In this document: piece after piece, positions 46,001 to 61,000 of the stretch
Layout: each line of letters starts with the position of its first letter
Numbering within the stretch: position 1 is the first letter of the stretch
NCBI RefSeq assembly: GCF_030247195.1
Contig: NC_080670.1
Coordinates: forward strand, 159,414,580 to 159,478,579
Length of the DNA: 64,000 bases
Direction of reading: 5' to 3'
DNA from: Topomyia yanbarensis
Lineage: Eukaryota > Arthropoda > Insecta > Diptera > Culicidae
Notes under the pieces: generated by a model
What the model saw: only the letters and a program-made list of their open reading frames with translations
The model's database searches: none
What the model was told of the DNA's origin: nothing
Position numbers and translations under genes: made by a program

Positions 46001-49000
46001 TATATCGGTCGTTGTTGTGATATTATTTGTCGCACATATACCTACACAGACATTTCCCGAGCTCGACGAACTGAGTCGGAGGGTATATGACTGTCGACGT
46101 CAGTTAAACAGTTGAGTTTCGAAATAATTACATAAATTCTTTATAGTGAGAAAGTACTACTTTTTTTTCAGATAAATACGTTAATTTTGTTTTCATGAGA
46201 CTTCTTTATAATAACAAATAAATGAATTCTCGAGGCTAGCCAGCATTCCCGTTCTAACTCATGTATATAAATTATTTCTTCTTTTTATAGATCATCCTCA
46301 ACAGAAGACCGCAACCATCCGCAGCAGCCTGAGTAGCGGCTACGACAGTGGTAAGAGCAGCCCCACCAGTGTGTCACCATTCAATAGTAACAATGTATAT
46401 AAATTCTCCGCGCCAACAAAACTTGCTCTACCGACCGATTCATCTCCGATGGCGTCAAACATAGCTAAAGTGCAGAATCACTTTAAATTTAGCGATCCGG
46501 AACCAATCGGTGCCGGTAAAAGTAGTCCGAGAGTAAACTCCTCCAAACTTACTGGAATCCAGTTTGATCCTTCGATGGCCAAGCCGAAGACAACGGTCGA
46601 CCCAATTCCGGCGCCAGCGACATCTCCTGCGAAAACACCATTACCTCTGAAAAGTGGTAGCTGCTTGGATGCACTGAAAGCCCCAGTTATACCAGAGCTG
46701 AAATCTGGTAGCTGCTTGGATGCCCTATCGAAACCTGTGACACCTGTCACAACCACTGCAAGTTTTGGAAACGCCTTTAAACTGACCGGTTCCGATAAGT
46801 GGGAATGCGATACTTGTATGGTTAGGAACGACCCAGACAAAACTAAATGTGTTGCTTGCGAAACTCCCAAACCTGGTGCTAAGACTGCAGCAATCGAAAC
46901 ACCGAAGAGTGGGTTCGCATTAGTCACTGCTAGTAAGTCGGCTCCTGTGACATCTGACAGTGGCTTTAAGGCGCTCGTTGCGCAACAGTCTGCAAAATGG
47001 GAATGTTCCGATTGTATGACTCGAAACGATGCAGACAAGATAAAATGTGTATGCTGCGAAAAGCTGAAACCAGGTTCAGCAACGGCCGTGACAAGTGCTG
47101 CAACTGTGCCGGCTGCGGTAAAGTCAATGTTTACGATGCCTGTTACATCAACTACCTCCGATAAAGGGTTCAAAGCGTTGGCAGCGCAGCAGTCCAGTAA
47201 CAAATGGGAGTGTAGTGCATGTTTGACACGGAATGAAGCTTCCAGATCGAAGTGTGCTTGCTGTGAGCAAGCGAAACCCGGATCCACTCCAGTCGATGCG
47301 CCTTCATTCTCATTTGGAAGTAAATCTGCCGCGGTTACTGGTACCACTGGATCGACGTTCAGTTTTGGAACAACTTCATCGGCGGATGGAAAAGACGCAC
47401 CACAGAAAACAGGATTCACTTTTGGAGTTCCGGCAAGCTCAACTAGTTCGGTTCCAACAGGTGGTTTTCGCTTCGGAGCTGTTGCAACAACTACCGCTAC
47501 CAGCAGCACTGAAGATAACTCAAATGTTACATTCGGCAGTGGTACGACGGCTCCCAGTGTCGCCCCTTCAACTACCGGAAGTGGATTTAGTTTCGGTTCA
47601 AAGCCTAGTGTTCCCTCTTCCGATGTTACAGACAATAGTAAAACAGTCAAAAGTAACGAACCAAAAGCCGTGTCTAGTGGATTTGGATCTGGTGGCTTTT
47701 CTTTTGGCGCGAAACCAGTGACTGAAGAAACTAAAAAGTCTGAGACGGTCACATCTACAACGGCTACCAGTGGATTTAGTTTTGGATCGTCAGCAGCTGC
47801 TGCTGGCTCTGCGTCGAAATCCTCTGAATCGCTCAAAAGCACAGGTTTCACGTTCGGCAAATCTACCGAAGCACCTTCATCAACTGTGTCAACAACTTCT
47901 GCAACAAGCGGGGCGGAAACAAAGAACCCTATCACGGCTCCCACACTCAGTTCGATATCGGCCGTCTCTTCCAGTTCTGCAACATCCGCAATTCCTTTCA
48001 GCTTTGGTTCACCCTCAACATCAGCAGCAGCGGCAAGTGCGACCAAAACCGCAGTAAACAGTGGTGGAATGTTTTCATTCGGTTCACCAAAAACATCTTC
48101 CACAGCAGTTGAGACAACAACGTCGACTGGCGCTGCAGCGATTGCTAAAGTTACGCCTGCGACTGCTGCTATCGTTCCCAGTGTTCCTATCTTTGGCGGT
48201 ATGCTGTTATATCCTTTTTTAAATGTAATAATATGACTGTCATTTTTTATTGTAGGTGCCCAGAAGCCAGCCGGTCCATCAATAACGCCAAGCTTCAGCT
48301 TTAGTTCGACAACTGCATCAACTGTGGCTAGTAGCGCAGCGCAAACTAGTACAGCAACCGTTGCTCCCTCGTTCACGTTTGGTTCGACTGTAGTGAAACC
48401 AACGGAAACTTCAAGCGTTACCAATACCAATGCAACTTCGTCGACAACCGCTACCAACTTCGTCTTTGGTCAGAGTAGTCAGTCAACAAAACGGCCAGCT
48501 TCAATCTTTGAGGCGCCAGCCACCGCAACTGCGACTTCTTCCGACAAACCAACCTTTGGTACATTTGGAGCGAGCAGTTCGGCGTCCTCCACAGCGGAAA
48601 GTTCGATATTTGGTGGTACTGCAGCTGCCGGATCTTCCGGATTCTCTTTCGGTGGCTCCGCAGCAGTAAATGCACCCAAACCAGCAGAATCCACATCTGC
48701 ATTTACTTTCGGTGGGGGCAATCCCACACCGGCCGTCACCGCTCCAGTGTTCGGTGCGGGTTCTGCGCCAAAATCCATCTTCGGCAGCCCGCAATCGACG
48801 GCCAACAGCTCGTCGTCATTTGGTGGATTCGGAACAATTAGTAACAGTAACAATACGGCCACTTTTGGTTCCAGCAACTTTGGTGGGGCTTCGCAATCAA
48901 CAAGTGCCAGCAGCGGATCGATATTTGGTCAAACGGCAGTGCCAGCGTTCGGTTCGTCCACGAGCTCGACCGGAGGAAATCAAGCAGCACCGCCTTTCGG

Positions 49001-52000
49001 TTCCGCACCAACAGTTTTCGGAGGCGCAGCCAGTGCAAGTAGTCCATTCGGTGCCCCAGTGGCACCGGCATCAAGTGGCCCCACTGCCGATGAACCTCAG
49101 CCGAAAAAGCCGTTCGAGTTCGGTTCGAGCTCCAGTGTAAATAATCAACCGGCGGCGGTAAGTTAAAAGTATATTATCTCAGTTTATTGCTGCAGCAAGT
49201 TGCTATTTTTCTTTATTTGATATTATGTTATGAATATTTTTTCAACAAAATAACCAAGCATGATTTTTCAAAAGCAAAAATGTGCGCTATCAATAGTTCT
49301 ACAAAGTATTTGCGATACTAATGCAGAAAAAAAGAATTTACGCTACCTTATTTGATTGAAGATTTACTATACATTGAGTAATTCTAATTGTTCAAATGCC
49401 CAGATCTATCTTAAATAACTAAGTAGTTGCCAAAAAAATGACGAGCACTCAGAGTAATGTCTTAAGCACCTGTCGAAAAGAAACAAGTTCTAGATTATTT
49501 AGTGACCAATATCACTGAGTTCGCCTAAAATTTAGAGAAGTGACGTTCTTTCTACGCACGATTCTCCACGAACGCCGGTTGTTATAGAAGGTAATTTTAA
49601 CGCTTAGGTTGTCGAGTGGGGTAGCAGGCTGACCAACGCAAGAGGTTATAGCCTGTTGGAAGTCTTGGTGAAGCTGGAATTAAGGATGTACAACGAAGGT
49701 TCCGCTAACACATTCCGTAAATACGACCGGGAGTGCGTCGTTGATTGAAAACATGGAATCGCCAGTTAGTGAGCAATACACGCATAACGACCACCAGGCG
49801 ATCCACTACACCATTGGTTGGCGTAATAGCATTGTAACGTGGAGAGAGGACTGGCGAGCGGAAGTGGAAAAGAAAGGATTTCGACAAGGATCTTTTGGTG
49901 AACCTTTTAGATAGCAAGATCTGAGGCAGTCAGCGGAGTGTAAGGGAACATTCCGGGTGGCTACAACCGCTTTTAAACGTAAGATAGTGCTTAGTAGGTC
50001 CATATGCTACCAGGAGCTGTGGAGAGAGGTAGACGCTAGCCCCTGGGGCAACGCTTACCGTATCGTGATGGCAATGATCAATGGTCCATCGACGCCAGCT
50101 GAAATGTGCACTGACAAACTGAAAATTATCGTGAACGGTCTTTTCCAGAGGCACGACCCAACCGCATGGCCGCCTACACCGTACACCGTTGATACAGACG
50201 GTAGATATGCAGGTGACAAACGAGTCTCCAATGACGAGCTTCTTATAGTGGCGAAAGGGCTGAAAGCGAAGGCAGCTCCCAGTCCGGACGGTATCCCCAA
50301 CGTGGTACTGAAAACCGCGATCCTGGTGATTTAGGACATGCTCAGGATAGTACTACACAAAAGCCTAGACGAAGGTTACTTTCCGGATAAATGAAAGATC
50401 TAGAAGCTGGTGTTGCTGACAAAACCAGAGAAGCCACCAGTAGATCCAGCATCGTATCGGCCTATATGCTTTCTGGATACTCTTGGTAACCTTCTGGAAA
50501 GGGGTCTTCCCCAGCAGGCTGAAGAACTATGCTGAAAGTGAGAACGGACTATCGCAGACGCAGTTCGGATTCCGAAAAGGGATCTCGACGGTAGACGCCA
50601 ACCCCACACTCGTCGCGAGCGCGGAGAAAACATTGAAGCAAATGAGAAGAGGTAATCGCTACTGCGCCGTGGCTACGATCGGCGTGAAGAACGCATTCAA
50701 TAGCGCCAACTGAGTGGCTATCGCCATAGCGCTACACAGAATGCGGGTACCCCAGCGGAGTTGAGATCGGCTTAGCAGATGATGTTGTCCTGACGATAAC
50801 CGGTGAGACTCTTGAGGAGGTAGATATGTTGACGGCAGAGACAGTAGGCGTCGAGGAAACCTGGATGGTTGACGCCAAGTAGCAGCTGGTTCACAACAAG
50901 ACGGAGGTAGTGCAGGCTAGCAACCTTAAAAAATCCAGCGCGTTTTGATCAGCTTTCAGGGATACTTAGTCCCACCGATGCGTGCGCTGAAGCACCTGGG
51001 TGTGATGGTCGAGGATCGGTTAAATTACAATAACCATGTCGACTGTGTATGTGAGAAGGATGCGAGGACAACTAACGTCAATACTCAATACTGAGATAAG
51101 GCGAACCGGCCTGGGCTGTTGCGCTCTACACAAAGAGGAACCAGACGAAACCGACAACCACGTTTCGCCTAAAGGCTGATTGTGTCGCGAGAGCGTACAG
51201 AACGATATCGTCGGAGGCGGTATGCGTAATTTCCGTGATGATCCCCATCTGCATCACTCTGGCTGAGGACGTGAAATGCTGCCAGTGGAGGAATGCACGA
51301 AATGCAAGAAGACTCAGAGCGGACTTGTTGGCTAAGTGGTAGCAAGAGTCGGGCAACGCGGAGAAATGAAGGTGGACCCATCGACTCATCCTAAATGTGT
51401 CGGCTTGGGTGAATAGAATAGGTGTACTTCCATTTGACACAGTTTTTGTCAGTGCACGGATGCATACGGAAGTACCTGGATTGGTTTGTACATGCTTCGT
51501 TACCCCCTTAGCCTAGTTTCTGTGAACGTGTAAGAGACATCGATACAGAACATGTGGTCTTCGAATATCCCAGTTTCGAGAAAGCTCGGAGGGGTATGTC
51601 TGGTGTGACAGTTGGCAATATCGTCGAAAAGATGTGCCACAACGAGCATATTTGGCATGCTGTCAACAGAGTAGTTACGAGTATAAGTGACGAAGGGACC
51701 AACAAAGTAGACACCACTATAAAGCCGCCGTGAAACCATGATTCGGGCTGCGGGAGAAATTCCGCCACCGGTGTAGATGGGGTCCACCGCCGGGAACCAG
51801 TTGAGTAGTGCGCGACGGGTTCCGGTCGTTAAGGGCACCAGAGAACTGGACGTCAGACACGGCTGTTGAACAACAACCCCATACTATCGGACAACCTATG
51901 TCAAACACACATAGCGGGCTGTACACACTACATGTGTTACAGATCTGGCGTGCAAAGGAATGCAACGATTACCATGAGTTTGTGCTCTTTAAATGGGAGG

Positions 52001-55000
52001 CTGCGATAATTCTGCCTATAATCGCAAGTCAGTCCCATGTAGATAGGGAATCCCATAGAACATGGGACTGACTTGCGATTATGGGCAGAATTGGTAGCTG
52101 TAAAAGAATAAGAATAGCCTGAACGTGGTTGGTTCAGCGGTGGAAAAGGAAGAGGTACGGTGTGTATTTGTTCGTCGCGTTGATATATCTTGGAACACTA
52201 TCGACATGTGAATAAAGATGTTAGTGGGGTTGAAAAACGACGTGTTCCGGTAGCGAATAAGATGAGCAGTAAAGAAGCTGGAAAAGGTTCACAACGTTTA
52301 GACAAAATCCGCACTTGCTAACTGCAATCGCAAAAGACGGACGTCGACTAGAGAAGGACGAACTCACGGCCGAACTTCTAAAAGGCGGGAATGACCGGCT
52401 GTAGGAAGAAAACCACTGCGCTATCGGGATGACGTGGGATGAAAATGAAATGCTTCCGATTGGTTGGATGGTCTCATATGCCGTAACCAGAAGACGAGTC
52501 TTAAACTAGAGTGTAATAATTATCGAGGTACAAAGATCTGCAATACCGCCTGTAGGGTTCTCTTCCATGTACTGTTTAGCAGACTGCGCCGTTGCCTGAA
52601 TATAAAAGCGGTTTTCGAAAAAAAAATGATTAACGACGGAACAAAGTTTATGATGTGACAAACCCTGTATAAATTTCGGGAATATAACTTGCGGACTCAT
52701 TACCTATTTTTGGATTTCTATGCAGGGTACGTGGAAGATAATGCTTGAACATGACTTTTCAAAAAGGCTGACTATAGTCAGTACCCGACTATACGGGTAA
52801 CTACCCCTACTCACAAATACCAGGACAACAACCAATAGTACACGGATACCTCTAAAACATCGTCAGGAGTCGCTTTAGCAGTCTACTACATCTCAAATCG
52901 ACAATCAATTGCAGCAAACAAGTTTAAAGCCTGTATGATTAAAAAACCTTTTCCCTGTGATCCTGTTAAATAATAATAATAATAATATTTTTTCCTGTGA
53001 TCCGGCATTTTTCTGGTCAGGTCGAAGATGGGCGGAGACTGGATTTTTTTTACATAAATATATTAGAGGTTAAAGGAACCGGTAAAATCTGATACCAAGA
53101 ACTAAACCTCAAAACAGTCGAGATCATTCTTAGCAAAATCAAAACCGTGCATACAAACATTAAGGAAAGGAGATACGAATGAAGTCTTCAACCAAACGAC
53201 ACTTATGAATAATGCAAGATGGTAGAGGATTGTATTCATCTCCTTTTCCTGAGAACACAGTTTTAAAATACAACAAACCTCTAGTCTAATCACATTTTCT
53301 ATATCAATTTCAATCACTTCACAAAGAAGCGAGATGAAACTTTACATTTCCAAAATCGACACCATGAAGATGGTCTTGAGCTTTTAGCCTGTGAATTATG
53401 TTTTTAACACTAAGCTTTCCTAAGCAAAATGAAAATGGCAGTTTTTGAAAACATTGTTTAGTTGAACGATTGTTCCATGCTTCGAGCAACAGATATAAAA
53501 AAAATTGAACCTCCTTAATTAATCTTTCTAAAGAGTTGAGTGTGATGTCTGTGGAGCAAGCGAAAGCTGCACTGAATGTTAAATATGTATTACACCTTCT
53601 GATACTGCTATATTAAATTGTATTTATTTTCCAGCCCTTCCAGTTTGGTGCGAGCAGCAATAACAATAACAACAATGACAACGGTGCAAAACCGTTCTCC
53701 TTCTCGGCACATTCAGCGCCCAGCTTCAACTTCACCGCCGGATCCAATCCTGGGCAATCGGTGAGTACCCTGCCTGCTGCAATACCTCCTTTAATCCAAA
53801 TAACTTTCCGTAGTTTTTCCTTGATACTAAAATCAATTATTATCAGTAATCTTAGCGTTGACTGCAAAATAATATAGAATATTGTATCACTTTCTCTTCA
53901 ACCCCGGTTCCGATTTAATGACTCTCTTTTCCCTTTTACGCGGTTTCTCCCTTTTGCACGGCTATCCGTCGGCCCAACAGTCGGCTCCCTTTACCTTTGG
54001 AAGTAACCAGAACCTATCCAATCCCGGTGGTGTCGTCGGTGGAGTTTTCAACTTTGGCGGAGGTGGTATCGGCTCGCCATCCCCAGCCGTACCCGGTATC
54101 GGAATCAGCGGAATGGCGGAAGTATGTGCAAGTTTACCGTTTTATGTCACTCATTTTTGGCTTGTAAACTTGGAAGAGCGTGAACGTTGTTGATTGTTGT
54201 GTGGCCTCGGCTGTGTTCCCATAACCATTTGCATATATTACACCGGTAATCACGCGTGGTCATTTGAGTCTCATTTGCATACGTGCTCGTGTCGAACGGT
54301 AGCATGGTTTGGTTGCCCTAGTGTTGCATTAACTATGTAGGATGGATGAAAAACTGCACCATTGCACTATCTAACATTCACATTTACTAACAACCTTGTG
54401 TGGCTTGAAACGTTCTATGATTTGGATCATGCTCAGGGTACCATTGGTTAGGTAACCATCGTATGAGACAGGACGAGGTGAAACAAAACGAATTTGGCGT
54501 GTTCACATTTGCCAAGGTTCACAGGTAGATCTACGTGCAAGGGGGCGTTACGACTTTTGGCGTTGGAGTGCACTTTCAAGTGTTTTAATTTTAAGTAATT
54601 GGTTTTAGAGGGTTATTGAAATCAAATAGTTATGAAATTGTGCTAGTTAAGAAGTAAGAATTTATTGAAGGTCGTCATAACTATAGATCTTTGCACTTAT
54701 ACGAAGCTTTGAATTTTACGACTTTTGTCTTGTTTTTATTCTTGTAAGCAAACGAATGCTGACAAGTAATTCAACATACAGCGAGTTAACAACCTCGATT
54801 TTCAGTAATTTCTCTATAAAAACAGACCTGATTCGAACCTAATATTTCAGTTTACAGTAACAATCCCCGTTTCCGTCTTAAGATTTTGTACCTATAGCCT
54901 TTTAGTTTTACAATTCCCTTTCCCAAATTGTTTTGAACATTGCTATCAACTTTCGCCGGGTTTGAGTCAGACGTGATAGAGATAACGAGAAATTCTTAAA

Positions 55001-58000
55001 GTAATACATGAAATTGCATCATGAGGGCATGTAGGATCTGTCAGAGTTAACATGTTTGCAAACCAAAAACCATATTGCTCGTAGTTATGGGGACTGACTG
55101 TGCAGTAACATTGAATGGGGTAATGAGATTATTCATCGATCTGTGCTGACTTTTTGTAACTATAGACCGATCAAAATTAAATAGTCCTAGTAAGCTCCAA
55201 CAGAGCCCTCTAGGTAGAAATACATGGGGCTGTATTCTAGAACCTTTATTATTCATATTGTACATGAATTCTATGAAAGATTTTTTGTTTCGGATGACGA
55301 AGAGTTATATTTTATTTAAAATATTTGCGATGTACAATCCAGAGCTAGGAACTCAGCACAGTTATCCAATAAATTTGAAAAACTTAAATTTAAATAAACA
55401 ATTTTGAAAACTAGCCATAAAGCTTAGAATTACATTATTGGCTAAAATTCTTATAAATTGGGAGCCTTGTTTCCTTCTCTGCTTTTTGTGATGTGAAGGG
55501 AAACGCTTCACTTTGAGGAGAGGCTGTATGAATGCATCAATCATACGCCTAGAGTATGCATTTATTGGAAAAAAGGTCGCTCATCTACCGTTTGTTCAAC
55601 AACGTTCACGCTAGCATTTTTTTTTAATTTCCACAACTCATCCGGGTGAGTAGTTTGGTGCAAACTGTTTTTCTCCGTTGGTAACGACTGCATTAATTTT
55701 TTCGCCACACGCACGATGCATCTTTTATCAGCACCATCTTCCATACATATGTGATTATCATCAGTCTCATTTCACATCGCTCGTCAATCGGCGAATCACC
55801 ACACACTGCCCCGTCACATTTTTCTCTACTCGCAAAAACTGTATTATTTCTCTAAATGCTTTTTTCCATCTTATTTGGTGACTGTTGCGCTCCTTCTGAC
55901 ACATAGTAAATCTCTTATCCCTATTCCCCTATTACTCGACCATACGAACAGCTCGACTAAAAAGTGCATCTTCGATTTCGTATTTTTGTTTTTTTTTTTC
56001 TCTTCCAACCTGCTTTCCTCTCGGGGTGTGTATATCTGTGTACGAATTTAGGCCGCACCCGCTGCCGCACCGGCATTCCAGTTTGGCGCCGGAGCTATGC
56101 CACAACAGAATCCGTTCGCGTAAGTATTACCATTATTATCATTTATCAGATTCATCGATTATTATCTATCGTTTCCGTTAGCTCTATAATAGCTGTTTAG
56201 TGTTTGTAGTGTGCTAATAAAAGGATTGTGTTTACATTGTTTCCCCGTTAATACTAGGAAATGTCCTACAAACAACACTTGTCAGTTGCTAACATTATTG
56301 CAAAGCTGTGTTACACACATTAACTACTGTATTTATTGTATACACTCATACCAAAAATTATCTAGCATTTTAGAGGCCATTTCACACGTATAGAATGTAT
56401 GAGATTTTTTAGTAATTTTGTATGTTATTATGTAACGTTATCTGCGTGTCATCATGTACATTTTCAGAAACTGATACTGCGTTGTCTGTGTTTTCTTTCA
56501 ATCCAGAATATAAATAAGACTAAGAAAATGTATGAGAAGAGGAAAAGGCGAGTAGAATTATGGGGCGGTTTACTCCCTTTTATAAGGTAGTTTAGAAACG
56601 AAAAGCGGGATACACATTGAGTCCACAAAAAAGTAAAGTCATGGTCTCTACCATCCCTTTGCGGAATTTTCACTTTCTGTTTCAACAGCTGAATTTGCAA
56701 TCGATACTCCCAGTTCAAACGAACTTTTGGAAAAAATGAGATATCAAACTCAAGTAAATATAGGGTGGATGTACCAATAGTCGCATACTTAAGGAAAACT
56801 TTTGATAAAAAATCGATGAATAGACCTATGGGCAATGTTAATACATTAAACGAAAACTTTCACTCCCTACTTCATAGGAATAATTTATAGGTGGTTTAGT
56901 AACCAATTTGTGTATTCAAAACCGCTTGTACCACTATAGGAACACATGTACCAATAGTGGTGCAATCGCTAATTTCAGTTCCTATTGTTGCAAATCCCAT
57001 TGCTTTCTTATGGAACTTGCAACTATAGGTACACTATCAACTATAGGTGCAAGGGAGCTCAAAATTCAAAGAAAATCATTTTTTTTTTCAATGGTTATTT
57101 GAGCAAATTTCAAGGATAACAGTTTTATTTTCGCATAATTTTAGTGCGATGAATCGATAAAAAAAATATTTGTTGATGGTTGGTACCTTAGGCGTATAAC
57201 CCACTACTGCAACTATTGGTACACCTCAACTATAGGAGCACCCACCCTATTGGATTTATAAAACAATTTTACATCCATTAATGTGTCTTGTGTGGTAGCA
57301 GAGGGATGATGTGGTGACGATCAAGTCGAAATTCTGCCATCTACAGAGAATCGCACTCATAGCGATAAATGGCGCTTTTACTGGTTACTATTGATAGTAT
57401 GGGTCTGGGTCAATTGGCATAGTCATTTGGCATAACGGACATTTGGCTTAACGGTTTTTCGGCATAATGGTTATTTGGCATAATTTTGAGAATTGATCAC
57501 ACTGAAGATCATTTGGCATAACGGACAATTGTCACAATTTATTTTATCTCCAGGATAATGGCCATTTGGCATAACGAGGTCATGTGGTGTCTGGCGGGCT
57601 AAGATCTTTTTGCACTATCTCAGCTAAGAATAGTACCACTGGGAACCTGCTCCCATGTCGCAAGAGACGACTAACAACATGCTAGGAGTCCCTAGGTATT
57701 GCTCCGTATCGAAGACCTAACCTGAACGGACCTTAAGGTTTTGTATCTTAATCTTGATCAATTCTGTATTGAGTGAATCTTTGACATATAGTCACCTTTT
57801 CTGATTCTCTATTCCCGATTGTGTACCAATGTCTTAGGTTTTTTTCTGGCGGTTGTTCAATAGTCATAAAGAATGAATCTAATTCTACACTAAGTAACAG
57901 CATATATTAATATTCCGGCTCTTCCACGCCAAGGTATAACTTTTAAAGCTTTGGTTTAAAAATCGCATTAAAAAAACAAACTTTCATGTAGGAAATTTAT

Positions 58001-61000
58001 TGAATTGGCCCAAGATGAAGCTGTCAAATTGCACAAAAAGTTTTTTATGTGGCAAGCAAACTGTAGATGTGTCAAAATAAGTCATTTTTTATTGAGTGGA
58101 GCCGTCTACCGACAAATCTACATTGACGAATATCTCCCAAAGTGACATCTTGAGGTCTCATGACACTAACTTTGTACTACTTTTGCTTTTCTGAACAGTG
58201 GTAAACATTTCAACATTCCAGAACTTCACTCTGTCAGGAAATATAGGACCATCATGAGCTAAAACTTCGTTAAATCGCACTCCTAGTCCATTCATTAAAA
58301 TTATCCAGTGCAGTACTCTTTTTTTTACAATGGAGAAGACCTTTATGTCCTAGCCCAGTACACGTGATATTGGTAGGGTCCAATCTACCACACGGGGTGC
58401 ACTGGGGGCGTGTCGGACTCGAATGGTGACCAGCCATTAATACCGACTAAACTCCATTGGGCTCCGCCATCATTCCTCCCAGGAACTACCTCTCGGTATT
58501 ACTTCTGGGGGGATGGCTGTACTAAATGTACTCATTCACTCTCACTCACGCGTTCATACATCCTGTATGAGGCTTACTTGGGTGCTCTCTCAATCGCATT
58601 TTGATTCACTCTCAAACACTCCCACATGAGGCTGACTTTTGTCCTCACCTTTTACGTTCCATGCGAGGCTAACTTGTGTGCTCACCTTACTCTTTCCTTG
58701 CTAGGCTTACTTTTGTGCTCGCCCCACCCATACCATGTGAGGCTGACTTGGGTGCTCACCCTATCACCTGATTCACTCTCAATCGTGCCACTCTATTGTA
58801 CCTTTGTCACTCCCCCTGGCATCCCATGTGGGACATTTTTCTTAGGCCCCACTTCTGACATACCATGCGAGGCTGACTTGTGTGCTCACCTTTTTCATTC
58901 CTTGCTAGGCTGACTTTTGTGCTAGCCTCTACCAACCTGTGAGGCTGACTTTTATGCTCACCCTTAACATGCCGTGTGAGACTGACTTGGATGCTCACCC
59001 TTTCACTCCTCTGCCACGCCATGAGGCATCGATAGCTAAGTTCCAACATACTACGCTACGACCCTCCCGTCTTGGCATGATGCAGTCCACTTATACGCCT
59101 ATACACTCACTCTTCTGTCTTGCTTCGGGGTGGCTGGGTTTACTCCTTACGCGGTTGCCATTCGCTGCGCCAAACCTGCCTCGGCATGAACAGACCATTC
59201 ACTCCCTTTTTTGCGCTTGGCCTTTTTTGCTCCAGCTAACCAATCACTAGTTAGCCGTGGCCGTCGTCTGTTGCTCGGTTCGCCAGATTACCTGTAGCCT
59301 ACTGGCAATCTGGATGGTATCAGCCAGAACTGCGTTCCACTTCTCCACCGATTGACACATCCGCTTAATAAGGGTATCAGGGGTTGTGTCCCAGCCACAG
59401 ACGTCAAGCATTGCTCTTCTTTCGACGTCGAACCGATGACATACGAACAGTATGTGTTCGGCAGTTTCATCTACACCTTGGGCAGTCCGGGCAGACTGGG
59501 ACCTCCGCTTGCCCGAACTAGTGCAGTACTCTGCGTCATTCTATCCGCTCATATGGTAGTCGGTCTTTGCCAGTATTGCTCTTCTCCCATCCATACTTCT
59601 TCTGGGCCGCCGATGGAGCCCATCATGTTTTACCGCCGACGCTGATGATGAGCTATGTTCTATCAAATACCATGCGGTAGACTTGGGTGCAACGCCCAAC
59701 TCCTACTTAGCAAAAGGCAAAGGATTCTTCACATTTCCTTTCGATCATGTCCATATGAGCCTACCTAGTCCTAGTTTTCCGTTCCAAGTTGAAAACTGAT
59801 TCGCTCTAGAATACCTATCCGTCTCTCAATTTCATTGCTTTCGTTTCTCTTAGTCTTAAATTTGCCGAAAATAGCCAACAAAATGGATACAGTAGAACCT
59901 TACGGCAATTAAAACATAGTAACACGTTTACTATATCTATTACGCATAATAAACATGTCGTTTGCAATTTGGCATTCAACCCAATTATGGAAACGTGTCT
60001 GATAGGGAGAGTGGAGATGCCAACTTGTCATTAATATTTTGCAGTGAATTTCTTCACATTCATTCATTTACTTTTTGGACGTTTGCTTTGTACTGAAAAC
60101 TTTGGAAATGATCATTAAAGTGTTAATAAGAAGCAATACTCCCGATGGTCGGCTGTTCGGAGTTCAAATTACTCGTTTCGAATTCTCGGAAATCGATCGC
60201 GAGCGACTTTCGTACATATTACTAAGATCACACTTCTATTATATTCCACGTGGCTTTGTCCTTTTATGTAACGCTGTAGAATAATTATTAAACTGCCTTT
60301 TCGAACGGTATTCATATTTCTACTGAAGGTCGCACATCTGAACACTTTGATAAATCACCATATCTACCAAAATATATCCTGATTCATTTTCTATCTTGCG
60401 ACACTTGTGGATGATACAGATAATTCCTCGGTCATAATAGTCACAAGCGTTGAACTAACATTGCTTCCCATCCCAAAATTGACCTGCATGGGCGTGGCCA
60501 TCTACGTTATTGATCATACTATAATCTTTGTCTCTTTAGGTTGCACGTTGAGTGTGATGAACTACTCCCAAGTATCATACAATTGGTTCAATATGCAATT
60601 TAAACAGGCTTTGATCAATCTTGGGAAACTCACGAGCGGTCAACAAAGCTAAGCTAAGCTAACGGCCATTTGGCATAATTTTTGCGTTGTCATTTGGCGT
60701 AACGGCCATTTGGCATAATTTTGAGAAGGGATAATATTGGAGGTCATTTGCCATTTTTTCAACTACAGGAAAGCACAAGACTGTGCGAAAAGTCAGGTAA
60801 TTCGGAATAATTTTTAACCGTATTACTGCTGAAGGTCTTTCCGTATAAATATTTTTATGTTAAAACAATAATTTAGTATAACGGTCGTTTGGCGTAGGTA
60901 TATGTAGTGATAAAGATATTATTTACCAGGATTTTTAGCGTATATCCTTTCCTGTATATATTATGTATTTTGATTGTATGTTCACAATAATGTTCATCGT

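Larger units (their letters stand above)
35992..46132 (+). mobile_element. BEL/Pao LTR retrotransposon, broken by two nested insertions
   Basis: In order: gag DUF1759 (35992-36490, resuming 40892-41170), aspartic protease (41201-41620), RT N-part (41621-42510), RT YMDD part (42969-43160), RNase H side (43189-43560), integrase (43611-44980), a DUF5641-like tail (44980-45340), and a predicted 3' LTR (45352-46132). A hAT splits gag and a MITE splits RT. Stops and frameshifts occur elsewhere, and no 5' LTR was seen. It lies in sense orientation inside Nup153 intron 3 and ends about 160 bp before exon 4. Confidence 0.85.

Noticed and set aside
46478..48457. A 659-codon open frame on the minus strand opposite the Nup153 FG exons.
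   Set aside because: It reads through the Nup153 intron at 48199-48255, has no domain, and is explained by the Ser/Thr/Gly-rich codon use of the sense strand. The plus strand has zinc fingers and splice sites.
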